64,000 nt of DNA. Source: Nitrospira sp. Its GTDB lineage: Bacteria > Nitrospirota > Nitrospiria > Nitrospirales > Nitrospiraceae. Shown piece by piece: positions 8,230 to 17,957 of this stretch. The notes under the pieces were generated by a model. That model had not been told where the DNA came from and searched no databases. It saw only the letters and a program-made list of their open reading frames with translations. The stretch covers positions 186,001-250,000 of the forward strand of contig JAURZE010000005.1 in the NCBI GenBank assembly GCA_030653545.1. The letters are read 5' to 3'. The position numbers and the translations under genes were made by a program. Position 1 is the stretch's first letter, and each line of letters opens with the position of its first letter.

Positions 8230-10068
8230 ATGGCAGCAAATCGGCAATCGGCACTGAACGGGCTTCATCGACTCGACGGCTATCTGCCGATCGAAGACTA
8301 CGGCCTTGTCGGAGACGGAGCCACGGCAGCGCTCATCGGACGGGACGGAAGCCTGGCGTGGTTGTGTCTGCCTCGTTTCGATTCACCACCCTTGTTCTGC
8401 AGTCTGCTGGATCAAACGCACGGGGGCCATTTCACCGTCGCGCCTGCCAGCGTGCTGGAATCCCGCCAATTCTATGAACACGATACCGCCCTGTTGGTGA
8501 CAGAGATGAGAACGTCCACCGGTCTGTTGCGGGTCACGGACTTCTGTCCCTTAGTGGCGGGAGCCGACCTCTCGGAGGACGTGTCGGCGACGCGGCGAGA
8601 ATTGCTGCGGACTGCCACGGTCGTTGAAGGAAGCATAGATCTGACGATTCACCTCGAGCCTCGTGGCGGAGCTGAGGCGGATCCCCGTGACGGTGGGATT
8701 CGCATTCGTTGCCGCGCACAGCCCGATCTGACCCTTCACCTCTACTCCACTGTTCCGTTGACCGGGTTGCGCACGTCGGTGACGATTAAGGCCGGGCAAT
8801 CGCTCCACCTGCTCCTCTGTTGGAGGCAAGGAGCTGCGCATGCTCCCCGCTTCGACGAGGCCGCGCTCCGCAGGGACACGGTAGCCGTCTGGCGTCGGTG
8901 GCTCGCGCATCTGACGTATCACGGTCCTCAGGAGGCGCTGGTTCGCCGGTCGGCCATTACCATCAAGCTGCTGGACCATTTTGAGAACGGCGCGATCGTC
9001 GCGGCTCCGACTTCTTCACTGCCGGAGCTCATCGGCGGGTCACGCAACTGGGACTACCGGTATGCGTGGGTGCGGGATGCGGCCTTCTCCGTCTATGCGC
9101 TCCATCGTGTCGGTCTCTCGCACGAAGCGGCCGGATTTCTCGGCTGGGTGCTTGATGCCGTGGACCGGGACGGTATGCCGAGAGTGATGTATGACCTCGA
9201 TGGGCGGATGCCTCCGGACGAACGGGAGGACGGTGGATTGGAAGGGTACCGACGTTCAGGGCCAGTCCGGTGGGGCAACGCGGCGGCCGCGCAACATCAG
9301 CACGATGTCTATGGAGAAATTCTGGACTGCGCCTATCAATGGGCCGCGCATCATGGGGCCATTCCCGTTCCGCTCTGGGAGCGGCTCCGGAAATTGGCGG
9401 ATGCCGCTGCCCGGGAGTGGCGGACGCCGGACCACGGGATCTGGGAAGTCCGCACAAGCGGGCGGCCCTTTACCTATTCAGCCGCCATGTGTCAGGTGGC
9501 GCTGGACCGCGCCGCCCGGATGGCGGAGCGGTTCTCCCTTCCCGGACCTTCCCAGACATGGCGATACACGGCAGATGAGATCGGGCAGGCGATCTTGAAA
9601 GAAGCCTGGGATGAGAAGCTGCAGTCGCTGACGGAACATCTGGGAGGGGGCGGGTTGGATGCGAGTCTGCTGACGCTGCCGCTTCGCCGGGTCGTGAAGG
9701 CCGATCATCCCCAAATGGTCGCGACGACCAGCGCGATCGTCAAGCGATTGGGCGCGGGGAAGGGGCTGCTCTACCGGTACTTGCCGGAGGAATCGCCCGA
9801 TGGCATCGCCGGTCACGAAGGCGCGTTCCTGCTCTGCAGCTTCTGGCTGGTGGACAATCTCGCGCATCAGGGACGGCTTGACGAGGCCGTGGAACTATAC
9901 GACTCGCTCTGTGCGCGGGCGGGGCCGCTCGGGCTGTTGCCCGAAGAAATCGACCCATCGACCGGGGCCTTTCTCGGCAACTACCCCCAGGCGTTTAGCC
10001 ATATCGGTGTGATCGCGAGCGGGGCCAATTTGGCCAAGCAGCTGCGAAAGGCCGGACGAACCGTATGA
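8230..10068 (+). CDS. GH15-family glucoamylase or trehalase
   Basis: 612 residues with an N-terminal trehalase-like beta-sandwich (about 15-190) and an (alpha/alpha)6-barrel GH15 catalytic domain (about 220-605). The signature RNWDYRYAWVRDAAF lies near residues 272-286 and the catalytic-base region LLPEEIDPSTGAFLGNYPQ near 570-588. It hydrolyses alpha-glucosides such as trehalose or maltodextrins to glucose; sequence alone does not separate the two. No signal peptide, so it is cytoplasmic and probably mobilises stored glycogen or trehalose. Its last codons overlap nhaA by ATGA. Confidence 0.9.
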   Translation: MAANRQSALNGLHRLDGYLPIEDYGLVGDGATAALIGRDGSLAWLCLPRFDSPPLFCSLLDQTHGGHFTVAPASVLESRQFYEHDTALLVTEMRTSTGLLRVTDFCPLVAGADLSEDVSATRRELLRTATVVEGSIDLTIHLEPRGGAEADPRDGGIRIRCRAQPDLTLHLYSTVPLTGLRTSVTIKAGQSLHLLLCWRQGAAHAPRFDEAALRRDTVAVWRRWLAHLTYHGPQEALVRRSAITIKLLDHFENGAIVAAPTSSLPELIGGSRNWDYRYAWVRDAAFSVYALHRVGLSHEAAGFLGWVLDAVDRDGMPRVMYDLDGRMPPDEREDGGLEGYRRSGPVRWGNAAAAQHQHDVYGEILDCAYQWAAHHGAIPVPLWERLRKLADAAAREWRTPDHGIWEVRTSGRPFTYSAAMCQVALDRAARMAERFSLPGPSQTWRYTADEIGQAILKEAWDEKLQSLTEHLGGGGLDASLLTLPLRRVVKADHPQMVATTSAIVKRLGAGKGLLYRYLPEESPDGIAGHEGAFLLCSFWLVDNLAHQGRLDEAVELYDSLCARAGPLGLLPEEIDPSTGAFLGNYPQAFSHIGVIASGANLAKQLRKAGRTV

Positions 10069-11432
10069 CCCTGTCGAAGACGACCAAAGGGCCGGCCCGT
10101 GACGAGGCCGGCGATCCGCCGCTCATTGATCCGATGGTGGAACCGTTCCGGGCATTCATCCATACGGAGTCGGCGGCGGGCATTCTGCTGATGGCCGCGA
10201 CGCTCATCGCCCTGGTCTGGGCCAACTCGCCGTGGGCGGATGCCTATGCCGCGTTCCGGCGATTGCCGGTGACGTTCGGGGCGGGCGACTTCGTACTCAC
10301 GGAACCGCTGGTCCTCTGGATCAACGATGGGTTGATGGCGATGTTCTTTTTCGTCGTCGGTTTGGAGATCAAACGAGAGGTGCTGGTCGGTGAACTCTCC
10401 TCCCTGCGCCAAGCCGCGTTGCCTCTCGCCGCCGCGGTGGGGGGAGCGGTCCTTCCCGCGCTGCTGTATACGGCGTTCAACGGGGGGACGGAAGGGGCCA
10501 AGGGCTGGGGCATTCCCATGGCCACGGACATCGCTTTCTCACTCGGGATTCTCTCGTTGCTCGGGAAAGGGGTGCCGCTGGCACTGAAAGTGTTCCTCGT
10601 CGCGCTGGCCATCGGCGATGACTTAGGCGCGGTCCTGATCATCGCCTTCTTCTACACCTCGACGATCTCCTGGGTGAGTTTGGAGGTGGGGGGCGGATTC
10701 CTGGTTGCCCTGATCGGCGCAAACGTCGTTGGTATTCGCCATCCGCTCGTCTACGGGATGCTGGGGATCGGCGGCTTGTGGCTGGCGTTCTTCCTCTCCG
10801 GTGTCCACCCGACGATCGCCGGCGTGCTCGCGGCGTTCACGATTCCGGCGCGAACACGGTTGTCCGGCGAGGAGTTCATCACGCGGAGCCGTGCGCTGCT
10901 CGATAGGTTTCAGAAGGCGATGGAGCCGGGCGGCCCTCCGCTTGCCAACAAGACCAGACAGAAAGTGGCCTCCCGTTTGCAACAGGCGGTCCGTGAAGTG
11001 GGCACTCCTCTCCAACGTCTGGAGCAGACCCTGCACCCGTGGGTGACGGCTGTGGTTCTGCCTATCTTCGCATTGGCCAACGCCGGCGTCACGCTCGAAG
11101 GCGATCCGGTCGTGACATTGGGTCATCCCGTCGCGCTCGGCATCCTGGCCGGCCTGGTCATCGGCAAGCCGGTCGGGGTGATCGTGGCGTCGTGGCTGGC
11201 GATTCGTGTCGGATTGGCGACCATGCCGCCGGATCTGACCTGGCGCCACATCATCGGGATCGGATTTCTGGCCGGTATCGGCTTCACGATGTCGCTGTTC
11301 ATCGAAGGGCTGGCGTTCGGGAAAACGCCGCTCGACGCCCCGGCCAAAGTGGGTATCCTGACTGCCTCGGCGGTGGCGGGGACCATCGGGTGGTGGTTGT
11401 TGAGGCGGATTCACACGGAGGGAAGACGATGA
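10065..11432 (+). CDS. nhaA: Na+/H+ antiporter NhaA
   Basis: 455 residues with the NhaA fold. The essential aspartates appear in ATDIAFSLGILSLLG and in the AIGDDLGAVL segment (equivalent to D133 and D163/D164 of the E. coli protein). A hydrophilic insert of about 60 residues, rich in Arg and Lys, lies in the middle (roughly 265-325). The enzyme exports Na+ in exchange for protons. The gene is coupled by ATGA overlaps to the GH15 gene before it and the oxidase gene after it. Confidence 0.93.
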   Translation: MTLSKTTKGPARDEAGDPPLIDPMVEPFRAFIHTESAAGILLMAATLIALVWANSPWADAYAAFRRLPVTFGAGDFVLTEPLVLWINDGLMAMFFFVVGLEIKREVLVGELSSLRQAALPLAAAVGGAVLPALLYTAFNGGTEGAKGWGIPMATDIAFSLGILSLLGKGVPLALKVFLVALAIGDDLGAVLIIAFFYTSTISWVSLEVGGGFLVALIGANVVGIRHPLVYGMLGIGGLWLAFFLSGVHPTIAGVLAAFTIPARTRLSGEEFITRSRALLDRFQKAMEPGGPPLANKTRQKVASRLQQAVREVGTPLQRLEQTLHPWVTAVVLPIFALANAGVTLEGDPVVTLGHPVALGILAGLVIGKPVGVIVASWLAIRVGLATMPPDLTWRHIIGIGFLAGIGFTMSLFIEGLAFGKTPLDAPAKVGILTASAVAGTIGWWLLRRIHTEGRR

Positions 11433-14260
11433 ACGATCAAGAACTGATCAATCGACCGCTAATCAGGGCCTGGTTGTGGTGGGCGTTGATCTGGTTAACG
11501 TTCTTTCCGATCGTGGGGGTGGTGGTCTCGATCAAATTCCACAATCCTGGATTTCTCGATGGCATCTCCTGGTTGACATTCGGCCGGTTGCGTCCGATCC
11601 ATGTCAATGGCGTCATCTTCGGATCGTTCTCAACCGTCTTCCTCGGGCTCCTCTACTACATCGTGCCGCGTCTCTGCGGGGTGCGGATGTACAAAGAGGA
11701 GTGGGGCTGGTGGCTCCTGTGGCTATGGAACGGGTTTCTGGTTCTCGGCAACGCCTCATTTCTGTTCGGGTTCAATATGGGACTCGAAGCCGGGGAGTTC
11801 GAATGGCCCTTCAATCTGCTCCGGTTCGTTATCCTGGGTTTGATCACCGTGCAGGTGCTTGGCACCGTCTTTCGGCGGACCGAGCGGCGGTTCTACGTCG
11901 CGATGTGGTACACGACCGCCGCGCTGATCTGGACGATCATGAACCTGATTCTCGGCAATGTGCTGTTGACCTATGCCGAAGATATTGCGGGGGTCAACAG
12001 CGCGGCCATGCACGGGTTGTACATCCACTACATCGTCGGGCTCTGGATCACTCCCGCCGGCCTGGCGCTGATCTATTACTTCTTACCGCTCAGCGCCAAG
12101 ACCCCGTTATATAGTCACAAGCTGTCGTTACTGGGATTCTGGGGGCTGGCTTTCTTTTATCCGTTTGTCGGCACGCATCACTATCTGTACAGTCCGATTC
12201 CGCACTGGACACAGACGATCTCGATCGTGACCAGCATGTTGTTGATCATCCCGGTCTGGACCGTGGTGGTCAATTTTTTCGGTACGATGCTGGGACGATG
12301 GGGCACTGTCGCCGGCGGGGGCGGAGGCGACAACTACGCAGCCAAGTTCCTGATGATGGGAGCGGTCTATTACCTGATCGGCTGTTTCCAGGGCTCGGTC
12401 GAGGCGCTGCGTCGGGTTCAGGAGTTGACTCACTTCAATGACTTCGTGATCGCCCATTCCCATCTCACCGTGTTCGGCACCTTCGTCGTGTGGGCGGTAG
12501 GCTCCGCCTATTATGTCTGGCCGCGCGTCACAGGCCGGAAGCTCTGGAGCGACAAGCTGGCGAGTTGGCACTTCTGGTTGACCGTCGTCGGCTTCACGGT
12601 GATGGTCGTGGGGCTGTCTGCTCAAGGGTTCGTCCAGGGTTCCATGCTCGAGTACGGGGCCAATTTCGTGGATACGGTGAAAGAGATGAAACCCTGGTGG
12701 GTCGCGCGCACACTGGGAGGCGTGGCAATGGACGTGGCGCTGCTCCTGATGGTCGTCAATTTCTACAAGACTGCGCGAGCGGGGGAGGCGTTGGAGCCGG
12801 AGGTGTTCGAGGCCGCCCGCCCGGCCGATACGCCGATAGAGGTCGTCGCCAAGGGAAGCTGGATCGAAAGCCCCTCCACGGTCTTCCTGGTTGCGGGGTT
12901 CGGGTTTTTCTTTCTTGCCGTCGGCGTGCAGGGCGTCACCCCCTGGTTGATGACTGAAACGCGCACGACCACCGTCGAGGACCCCGTCACAAAGTCGGCG
13001 ATCCAGGTGGCGGACTATACGCCCGAAGAGCTGAAGGGCCGGCAGGTGTATATCCGCGAGGGCTGTTGGTACTGTCATTCGCAATACGTGCGTCCCGTCA
13101 CCGGAGAGTCGTTCCGCTGGGGGCCGGTGTCGCAGGCCGGCGAATATGCCTATGACCGGCCACACCTGTTCAGCACGCGACGCATCGGTCCGGACCTGAC
13201 CAGAGTGGGCCGGAAATATGGCGACGATTGGCATGCCGCCCATTTTTGGAACCCGCGGGAAGTCGTGCCGGACTCTATCATGCCGGTGTTCCCCTGGCTG
13301 TTCGAACCGGCCAAAGCCGGCGATGCGCCTGAATTGAACGACGACGGCAAGGCCTTGGTGCTGTATGTGCAAAAGCTCGGGACCGGCATCGGCGATTGGC
13401 GGGAAGGGTTCGTTGCCACACAGGTTTCGTCCGGCCAGGTGTTGAATGCCAGTCCTCAATCGCAGGACGAGCTGCTGATGCTCGGAAAGTCGGTGTACGA
13501 ACGCCGCTGTCTCGGGTGCCATGGGGTCAAGGGTGATGGCCTGGGACCGTCCGCACGATTCATGACTCCGCGTCCGAGAGATTTCACGACCGGGATCTTC
13601 AAGTTTCGATCGACCTCCGGCAAGGATTCACTGCCGACCGACATCGATCTCTACAGCACCATTACCCACGGACTCTGGGGGACGGCCATGCCGGCCTGGC
13701 AGGAAGTTTCAGACCACGAACGGCGGGCCGTGGTGCAGTACATCAAGACATTTTCTGGCCGATGGAGAGACGAGGTCGTCCCGCCGTCGATGACGATCGC
13801 GGCGGAGCCTCCGATCTCGATCGTGTCGCTCGAGAAGGGGAAGGCCCTCTTCGGGGCGAACTGCATGCTCTGTCATGGCGCCGAGGGAAAAGGAGACGGG
13901 CCGATGGCGCCGATCTTAAAAGATGTGTGGGGGCAACCGTTGAAGCCGGCGAATTTCACCCTGCCGGCCGGTCTGTCCGGAGGCGTGAAGCTCGGGCACG
14001 ATGGCGAGCATCTGTATAAGACCGTGATAACGGGAATCGGGGGAACGCCCATGCCGGTGTTCTGGGAGCAGCTCAGTCCGGAGGAGATCTGGGATATCGT
14101 CCACTACGTCCAATCGCTCCGCGTGAAGGCGCACGAGGCGGAGTTGGTTGCGGCCGGCTTGAAGGAGACGGATTGGGAGCAGGCCCGATCGCGCATCTGG
14201 GCTGCGCTTTCGCCCGCTGCCAGGCGGGGGGAGCTGGACAAGGACGTCGTTCAGCGATAG
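11429..14260 (+). CDS. Fused cbb3-type cytochrome c oxidase: CcoN + CcoO + two cytochrome c domains
   Basis: A single 943-residue polypeptide. Residues 1-475 are a haem-copper oxidase subunit I of C type: haem-ligand His in HVNGVIFG, the CuB pair in GTHHYLYSPIPHW and the AHSHLTVFGTF motif. After a further membrane helix near 490-510 comes a CcoO-like domain with CWYCH at about 546 and SQYVRPV. Two cytochrome c domains follow, with CLGCH near 694 and CMLCH near 812, taking the place of dihaem CcoP but without a membrane anchor between them. It should reduce O2 at high affinity. It overlaps nhaA by four bases. A longer upstream extension in this frame lies inside nhaA and is rejected. Confidence 0.93.
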   Translation: MNDQELINRPLIRAWLWWALIWLTFFPIVGVVVSIKFHNPGFLDGISWLTFGRLRPIHVNGVIFGSFSTVFLGLLYYIVPRLCGVRMYKEEWGWWLLWLWNGFLVLGNASFLFGFNMGLEAGEFEWPFNLLRFVILGLITVQVLGTVFRRTERRFYVAMWYTTAALIWTIMNLILGNVLLTYAEDIAGVNSAAMHGLYIHYIVGLWITPAGLALIYYFLPLSAKTPLYSHKLSLLGFWGLAFFYPFVGTHHYLYSPIPHWTQTISIVTSMLLIIPVWTVVVNFFGTMLGRWGTVAGGGGGDNYAAKFLMMGAVYYLIGCFQGSVEALRRVQELTHFNDFVIAHSHLTVFGTFVVWAVGSAYYVWPRVTGRKLWSDKLASWHFWLTVVGFTVMVVGLSAQGFVQGSMLEYGANFVDTVKEMKPWWVARTLGGVAMDVALLLMVVNFYKTARAGEALEPEVFEAARPADTPIEVVAKGSWIESPSTVFLVAGFGFFFLAVGVQGVTPWLMTETRTTTVEDPVTKSAIQVADYTPEELKGRQVYIREGCWYCHSQYVRPVTGESFRWGPVSQAGEYAYDRPHLFSTRRIGPDLTRVGRKYGDDWHAAHFWNPREVVPDSIMPVFPWLFEPAKAGDAPELNDDGKALVLYVQKLGTGIGDWREGFVATQVSSGQVLNASPQSQDELLMLGKSVYERRCLGCHGVKGDGLGPSARFMTPRPRDFTTGIFKFRSTSGKDSLPTDIDLYSTITHGLWGTAMPAWQEVSDHERRAVVQYIKTFSGRWRDEVVPPSMTIAAEPPISIVSLEKGKALFGANCMLCHGAEGKGDGPMAPILKDVWGQPLKPANFTLPAGLSGGVKLGHDGEHLYKTVITGIGGTPMPVFWEQLSPEEIWDIVHYVQSLRVKAHEAELVAAGLKETDWEQARSRIWAALSPAARRGELDKDVVQR

Positions 14261-14319
14261 CCTGACGAACGGCAGACGGCTCGGCCGGCGGCTGAGACCG
14301 CCAATGAAAGGCGGCAACC

Positions 14320-14535
14320 ATGAGAGATCGAGACGTGAGACAAACGAACGAGTCGAGCTCCGGGCCATCGGGGCCGGAGCGGCAGGATAGTTCGGATTCT
14401 GGACAGCCCTATCTGTACCGGCATGCGGGGATCACAGAGCGTGGCGGGCATATTCCGTTTTGGCTGATCCTGGTCGTGGTGGGACTGCTTCTCTGGAGTA
14501 TTTATTACGCCATTGAATATTGGAGCCCGGGCTGA
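14320..14535 (+). CDS. 71-residue single-span membrane protein downstream of the oxidase
   Basis: A polar Ser/Pro/Gly-rich N-terminal half and one membrane helix (about residues 46-66, IPFWLILVVVGLLLW) near the C-terminus. Its position 59 bases behind the fused oxidase suggests an accessory subunit comparable in place to CcoQ or CcoP's anchor helix, but no family signature is visible. An AAAGGCGG sequence precedes the ATG. It could supply membrane anchoring that the fused oxidase lacks for its cytochrome part. Confidence 0.7.
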   Translation: MRDRDVRQTNESSSGPSGPERQDSSDSGQPYLYRHAGITERGGHIPFWLILVVVGLLLWSIYYAIEYWSPG

Positions 14536-14627
14536 GATCGATCGAGTCGGGCAGACCGTTGACATGATTGGCACCCAACAAACACGCTCACGGGCACATT
14601 AAGTCTGGCCATATTGAGGAGACCACC

Positions 14628-14930
14628 ATGCCCACGCTGTTCATTGCCTTGCTGTTCGCCATTCTGATTGCCGTCTTCGCGCTGCAGAACACCGTGGCTG
14701 TCACCGTCCATTTTCTCGTCTGGGACTATGATACGTCGCTGGTGCTGATCATTCTTGGTTCCGCCATGTTGGGCGCGCTGCTGACGTTTCTGGCATCGCT
14801 CGGTCCCAGATTCACGCGTGCGAAACAAACCAGGCAGCTTGAGGAGACTGTCCGCTCGCAAGGCGAGCGAATCCGTGACTTGGAACGGATCGCCAGTGGA
14901 CCACGCGAGACTTCCCCTCCGGCGCCGTGA
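14628..14930 (+). CDS. LapA-domain (DUF1049) membrane protein
   Basis: 100 residues with two membrane helices (about 4-22 and 40-62) and a charged, probably coiled-coil tail (70-95). FALQNTVAVTVHFLVW is the family signature of LapA, a protein involved in lipopolysaccharide assembly in E. coli. TTGAGGAGA provides the ribosome site for the ATG at 14628; an upstream in-frame ATG has none. The stop overlaps the next gene's GTG (GTGA). Confidence 0.8.
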   Translation: MPTLFIALLFAILIAVFALQNTVAVTVHFLVWDYDTSLVLIILGSAMLGALLTFLASLGPRFTRAKQTRQLEETVRSQGERIRDLERIASGPRETSPPAP

Positions 14931-15661
14931 AAGACATCATGCCGAATATGGTCCGCTCAGAGAGAGGCGATGGTTTGCCGGGCCGCTGGGCTCGTTCGTC
15001 CAGATTCGGCAAGCCGCTTCCGCAAATCGGGAGAGGTCTGTTGGTAGCTGCCCTGGCTGTGCTCAGTGTCGGCTGTGCGCTAACGCAAGAAGTCTCTCGG
15101 ACACCGAGAAGCGCGATCGAACAGCTATTACTGACGCAGGCAGTGGAACGGTCGCTGGCCGACCTCACCGTGCCGCTGCCGGAAGGCACGACGGTCATGG
15201 TGGAGGTCAGCGGGCTGCAGACCGACCGGGCACATATGCATGTGAGTGAAGAGGACGCCAGCTTCGCGGTGATCGATTCCCCCTCGTGGGATTTGGCCTA
15301 TGTGCGGGACGCCGCTTCCGCGCGGCTGGGAGAATTGGGGTATTTCGTCAAGAAAACGGAAGGCGACGCGCCGTATCTCGTCCGCGTCAAGGTGGAATCC
15401 ATGGGCACGAATCAGGGGAAAACGTTTTTCGGCCTTCCGCCCATCCAAAGCGTCATCATTCCCTTCGCGCTCCCGCAGATCACGCTCTACCAGGAACAAG
15501 ATCAACTGGCGCACGTGCGGGTGCATCTGGATGTCTACGAGAACCATTCGGGGCGGTTTGTACGTGCTACGCCGAAGTACACAGGCTCGGCGTATTACAA
15601 CCAGTACGTCGTGTTCTTTTTCTTCTCGTTTCGTTCGACGGACCTGATCGATCCCCCTTAG
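14927..15661 (+). CDS. Putative envelope lipoprotein of unknown function
   Basis: 244 residues from the GTG that overlaps the lapA-like stop codon; ATGs at 14939 and 14948 are alternatives. A hydrophobic segment (about 38-52) ends in LSVGC, an imperfect lipobox, so the mature protein may be a lipoprotein. The remaining 190 residues mix beta-strand-like stretches (SVIIPFALPQITLY) and end in an aromatic FFFFSF segment. I do not recognise the family. Location next to outer-membrane proteins suggests an envelope role. Confidence 0.65.
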   Translation: MKDIMPNMVRSERGDGLPGRWARSSRFGKPLPQIGRGLLVAALAVLSVGCALTQEVSRTPRSAIEQLLLTQAVERSLADLTVPLPEGTTVMVEVSGLQTDRAHMHVSEEDASFAVIDSPSWDLAYVRDAASARLGELGYFVKKTEGDAPYLVRVKVESMGTNQGKTFFGLPPIQSVIIPFALPQITLYQEQDQLAHVRVHLDVYENHSGRFVRATPKYTGSAYYNQYVVFFFFSFRSTDLIDPP

Positions 15662-15744
15662 CCGACATGCCCGCTGAGATATCTTGCACGGCGCAGAATC
15701 CTTGCCGGCACCCCCGCTACTTGGAGACACGACTGATTCCACTC

Positions 15745-16803
15745 ATGACGGCACGATCTATTCACGGGACCTCATTGAGAATTCTCTTGCCCCGGTTTTC
15801 TGTCCTGGCGGCAGGATGGCTTGCCGTGACGGTTCTGTTTTCGCCCTGCTGGGCCGACGAGGTGCACTTGCGCAATGGCGACCGCCTGACCGGCACGATC
15901 GTCAGGATGGAGGAAGAGATCCTTATCTTAAGTACGGCGCACAGCGGCGAAGTCAAAATTCGATGGCCGGAAATTCAGAGTCTCTCGGCCGACAAACCGC
16001 TCACGATCCAGTTGCATGACAAGGTCGAAGAAACGGGCTGGACCGAGTGGCTCTACACCCACCATGCGACCGTCGAAGCCGGCCGAATCGGGGTCGATGG
16101 CCCGTTCGCTCTCGATGCCGTAAAGGCGATCAATCCCCCGCCGCCGATCCGCTACCATGGAACGCTGAACGTGGGAGGCAATCGCACCCAGGGGAACACC
16201 GAAACACAAGCCGTCAATGCCTCCACCCGATGGACGGTTCGTTCGGATCGGCATCGCATGCTGGCTGAAGGTAAGTACAACTACGGAGAGGTGGGAAGCC
16301 GGGTCACGGTGCGCAATTCCCTCGCCTCTCTTAAATACGACTTTTTCCTGAGCAAGAAGCTCTTCGCCAGCGCCGAAGGCCTGATGGAAAAGGACACCTT
16401 TCAAAACCTGTCGTTCCGAAGCACCATCGGCGCCGGACTCGGGTATCAGTTCATCGACACGCAGCGGGCGTCGATCTCGGTCGTGACAGGCCTGGCGCAT
16501 GTGAGCGAGCACTATACGAATGCGCCTTCGATAAAAACCCCGTCGGCCCGCTGGTCCTTGCGCACCGAGTTTGTGCTGATTCCGGACCGGGTGAAACTGT
16601 TCCACAAGCACGAGGGGTTTCTCGACTTCGATCAACGGTCGGCGTTGCGCATCTTTGCCGACCAGGGGCTTCGCGTCACGCTGCTCGGCAATCTGTTTTT
16701 CAACGTGGAGTATAACATCCGTTACAACGGTGCTCCTGCGCCGGGAAGAAAGCGGACCGATGAGGCCGTCATCTTCGGGGTCGGATTTGAATTCAAGAGT
16801 TAG
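15745..16803 (+). CDS. DUF481 (YdiY-like) outer-membrane beta-barrel protein
   Basis: 352 residues. A signal peptide (about 1-35, ending CWADE) is followed by an HLRNGDRLTGTIV segment, a small beta-domain seen at the start of many such proteins, and then a DUF481 barrel (about 130-352) with alternating hydrophobic and polar strands and the terminal GVGFEFKS. DUF481 proteins are salt- or acid-inducible outer-membrane proteins of unknown function. The ATG at 15745 gives the best signal peptide; there is no strong ribosome site, and an upstream ATG at 15667 is an alternative. Confidence 0.8.
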   Translation: MTARSIHGTSLRILLPRFSVLAAGWLAVTVLFSPCWADEVHLRNGDRLTGTIVRMEEEILILSTAHSGEVKIRWPEIQSLSADKPLTIQLHDKVEETGWTEWLYTHHATVEAGRIGVDGPFALDAVKAINPPPPIRYHGTLNVGGNRTQGNTETQAVNASTRWTVRSDRHRMLAEGKYNYGEVGSRVTVRNSLASLKYDFFLSKKLFASAEGLMEKDTFQNLSFRSTIGAGLGYQFIDTQRASISVVTGLAHVSEHYTNAPSIKTPSARWSLRTEFVLIPDRVKLFHKHEGFLDFDQRSALRIFADQGLRVTLLGNLFFNVEYNIRYNGAPAPGRKRTDEAVIFGVGFEFKS

Positions 16804-16930
16804 CGGGAGTCTTAGGGTGCAATCGACAGGAAGGACCGGCCTCGTTAAGCGCGAACGGATGCCCGTCAGCGGACCCGCAATCGCAGGGACTTGTCCCTGT
16901 CCGGCCATCACCTCAACGGGCGTTCGCGCC

Positions 16931-17908
16931 ATGACCCCTGTTGTCATGGCATTGTGTGCGGCCATGCTGGGCGCAATTGTAATTGCAGCGGGCCCGGTCG
17001 AGGCGGACATCTACGGTCCTGAACTGTCCCAAATGGATCGTGACCGTCCGATCCTGTTCATGAATACAGACGGCCGGTGGTTGACGCGTTTCTCTCCGGA
17101 ACCGGCGATGCCGCGACAGGGTTTCGGACGGGCGGACTTTCGTGTGTGGTCGTATCCGGCCAGCGAGGTCGAAACGATTGAACGGGTCTCGGGAGAAGAA
17201 AAGGGGCCCCGGATTCCGGAGCCGATGGTGTTCGACCTGGTACGGCCGTTGGGGGAAAAACGAGGCGCCGGTGAGATCAACGTTCTTGGCCTGGTCCCTC
17301 TGAGGCGAACGAGCAAGACGGTCGACCATGCGCCGGACCCGCTGGGCCTCGCGAGGCGCAGCTCCGATAGGCAGGGGATGGAATGGGCGCCTGAAATCGA
17401 GTATACGGTGGCCGATGGGATCTCGATCGAGTTTGAGGCGCCGATGGAGAATGCGTCGCTTGAAGCATACAAAGCGGCCGGACAACTCACGTTCGGCACC
17501 GGATTCGACCATCGATTCATTCACGGCGCCCAGGTCATTGCTCAGTACGACCGCGATCCCGGCCTGTGGACGACGTCCTGGCTGTATCTGGCCGGATACC
17601 GGTTCGACCAGACTTGGAGCCTGTTCGCCATGGTCGGGCCCCGCTTTGAACATGGAGGTCAGATCGGCGGACGCAATACGGAGATGTTGGCCAACGTGAC
17701 GCTCTTTGCCGATGTATCGGACCGGCTGGTGGCCGGCATCGAAGTCAACCACGCGCAGGTCATAAACGGCCACACGACGTTTCTCGTGATGCCGCAGGCG
17801 CATTACGAACTCGGCAGGCATTGGATGATACAAGCCGGTGTCGGCGCGCGATTCACGCAGGATCTGGCAATTCCGCAGATCGGGTTCCGCATGATCAGGG
17901 AATTTTGA
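16931..17908 (+). CDS. Putative outer-membrane beta-barrel protein
   Basis: 325 residues from the ATG at 16931, which gives a signal peptide (about 1-24, ending PVEA). The second half (about 155-325) consists of alternating short amphipathic strands with Tyr/Trp/Gly turns and ends in IGFRMIREF, a C-terminal Phe as in many outer-membrane barrels. I do not recognise the family. An upstream in-frame ATG at 16860 would only add a polar leader. It lies directly after the DUF481 gene and before mscS. Confidence 0.65.
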   Translation: MTPVVMALCAAMLGAIVIAAGPVEADIYGPELSQMDRDRPILFMNTDGRWLTRFSPEPAMPRQGFGRADFRVWSYPASEVETIERVSGEEKGPRIPEPMVFDLVRPLGEKRGAGEINVLGLVPLRRTSKTVDHAPDPLGLARRSSDRQGMEWAPEIEYTVADGISIEFEAPMENASLEAYKAAGQLTFGTGFDHRFIHGAQVIAQYDRDPGLWTTSWLYLAGYRFDQTWSLFAMVGPRFEHGGQIGGRNTEMLANVTLFADVSDRLVAGIEVNHAQVINGHTTFLVMPQAHYELGRHWMIQAGVGARFTQDLAIPQIGFRMIREF

Positions 17909-17957
17909 CAACGCGGCATGTTGTTATATCTCTAACCTACTTGATGAAGGAGCCCAT

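Noticed and set aside
11039-11428. N-terminal extension of the oxidase frame
   Set aside because: It lies wholly within nhaA; the ATG at 11429 begins a normal CcoN and overlaps the nhaA stop by ATGA.
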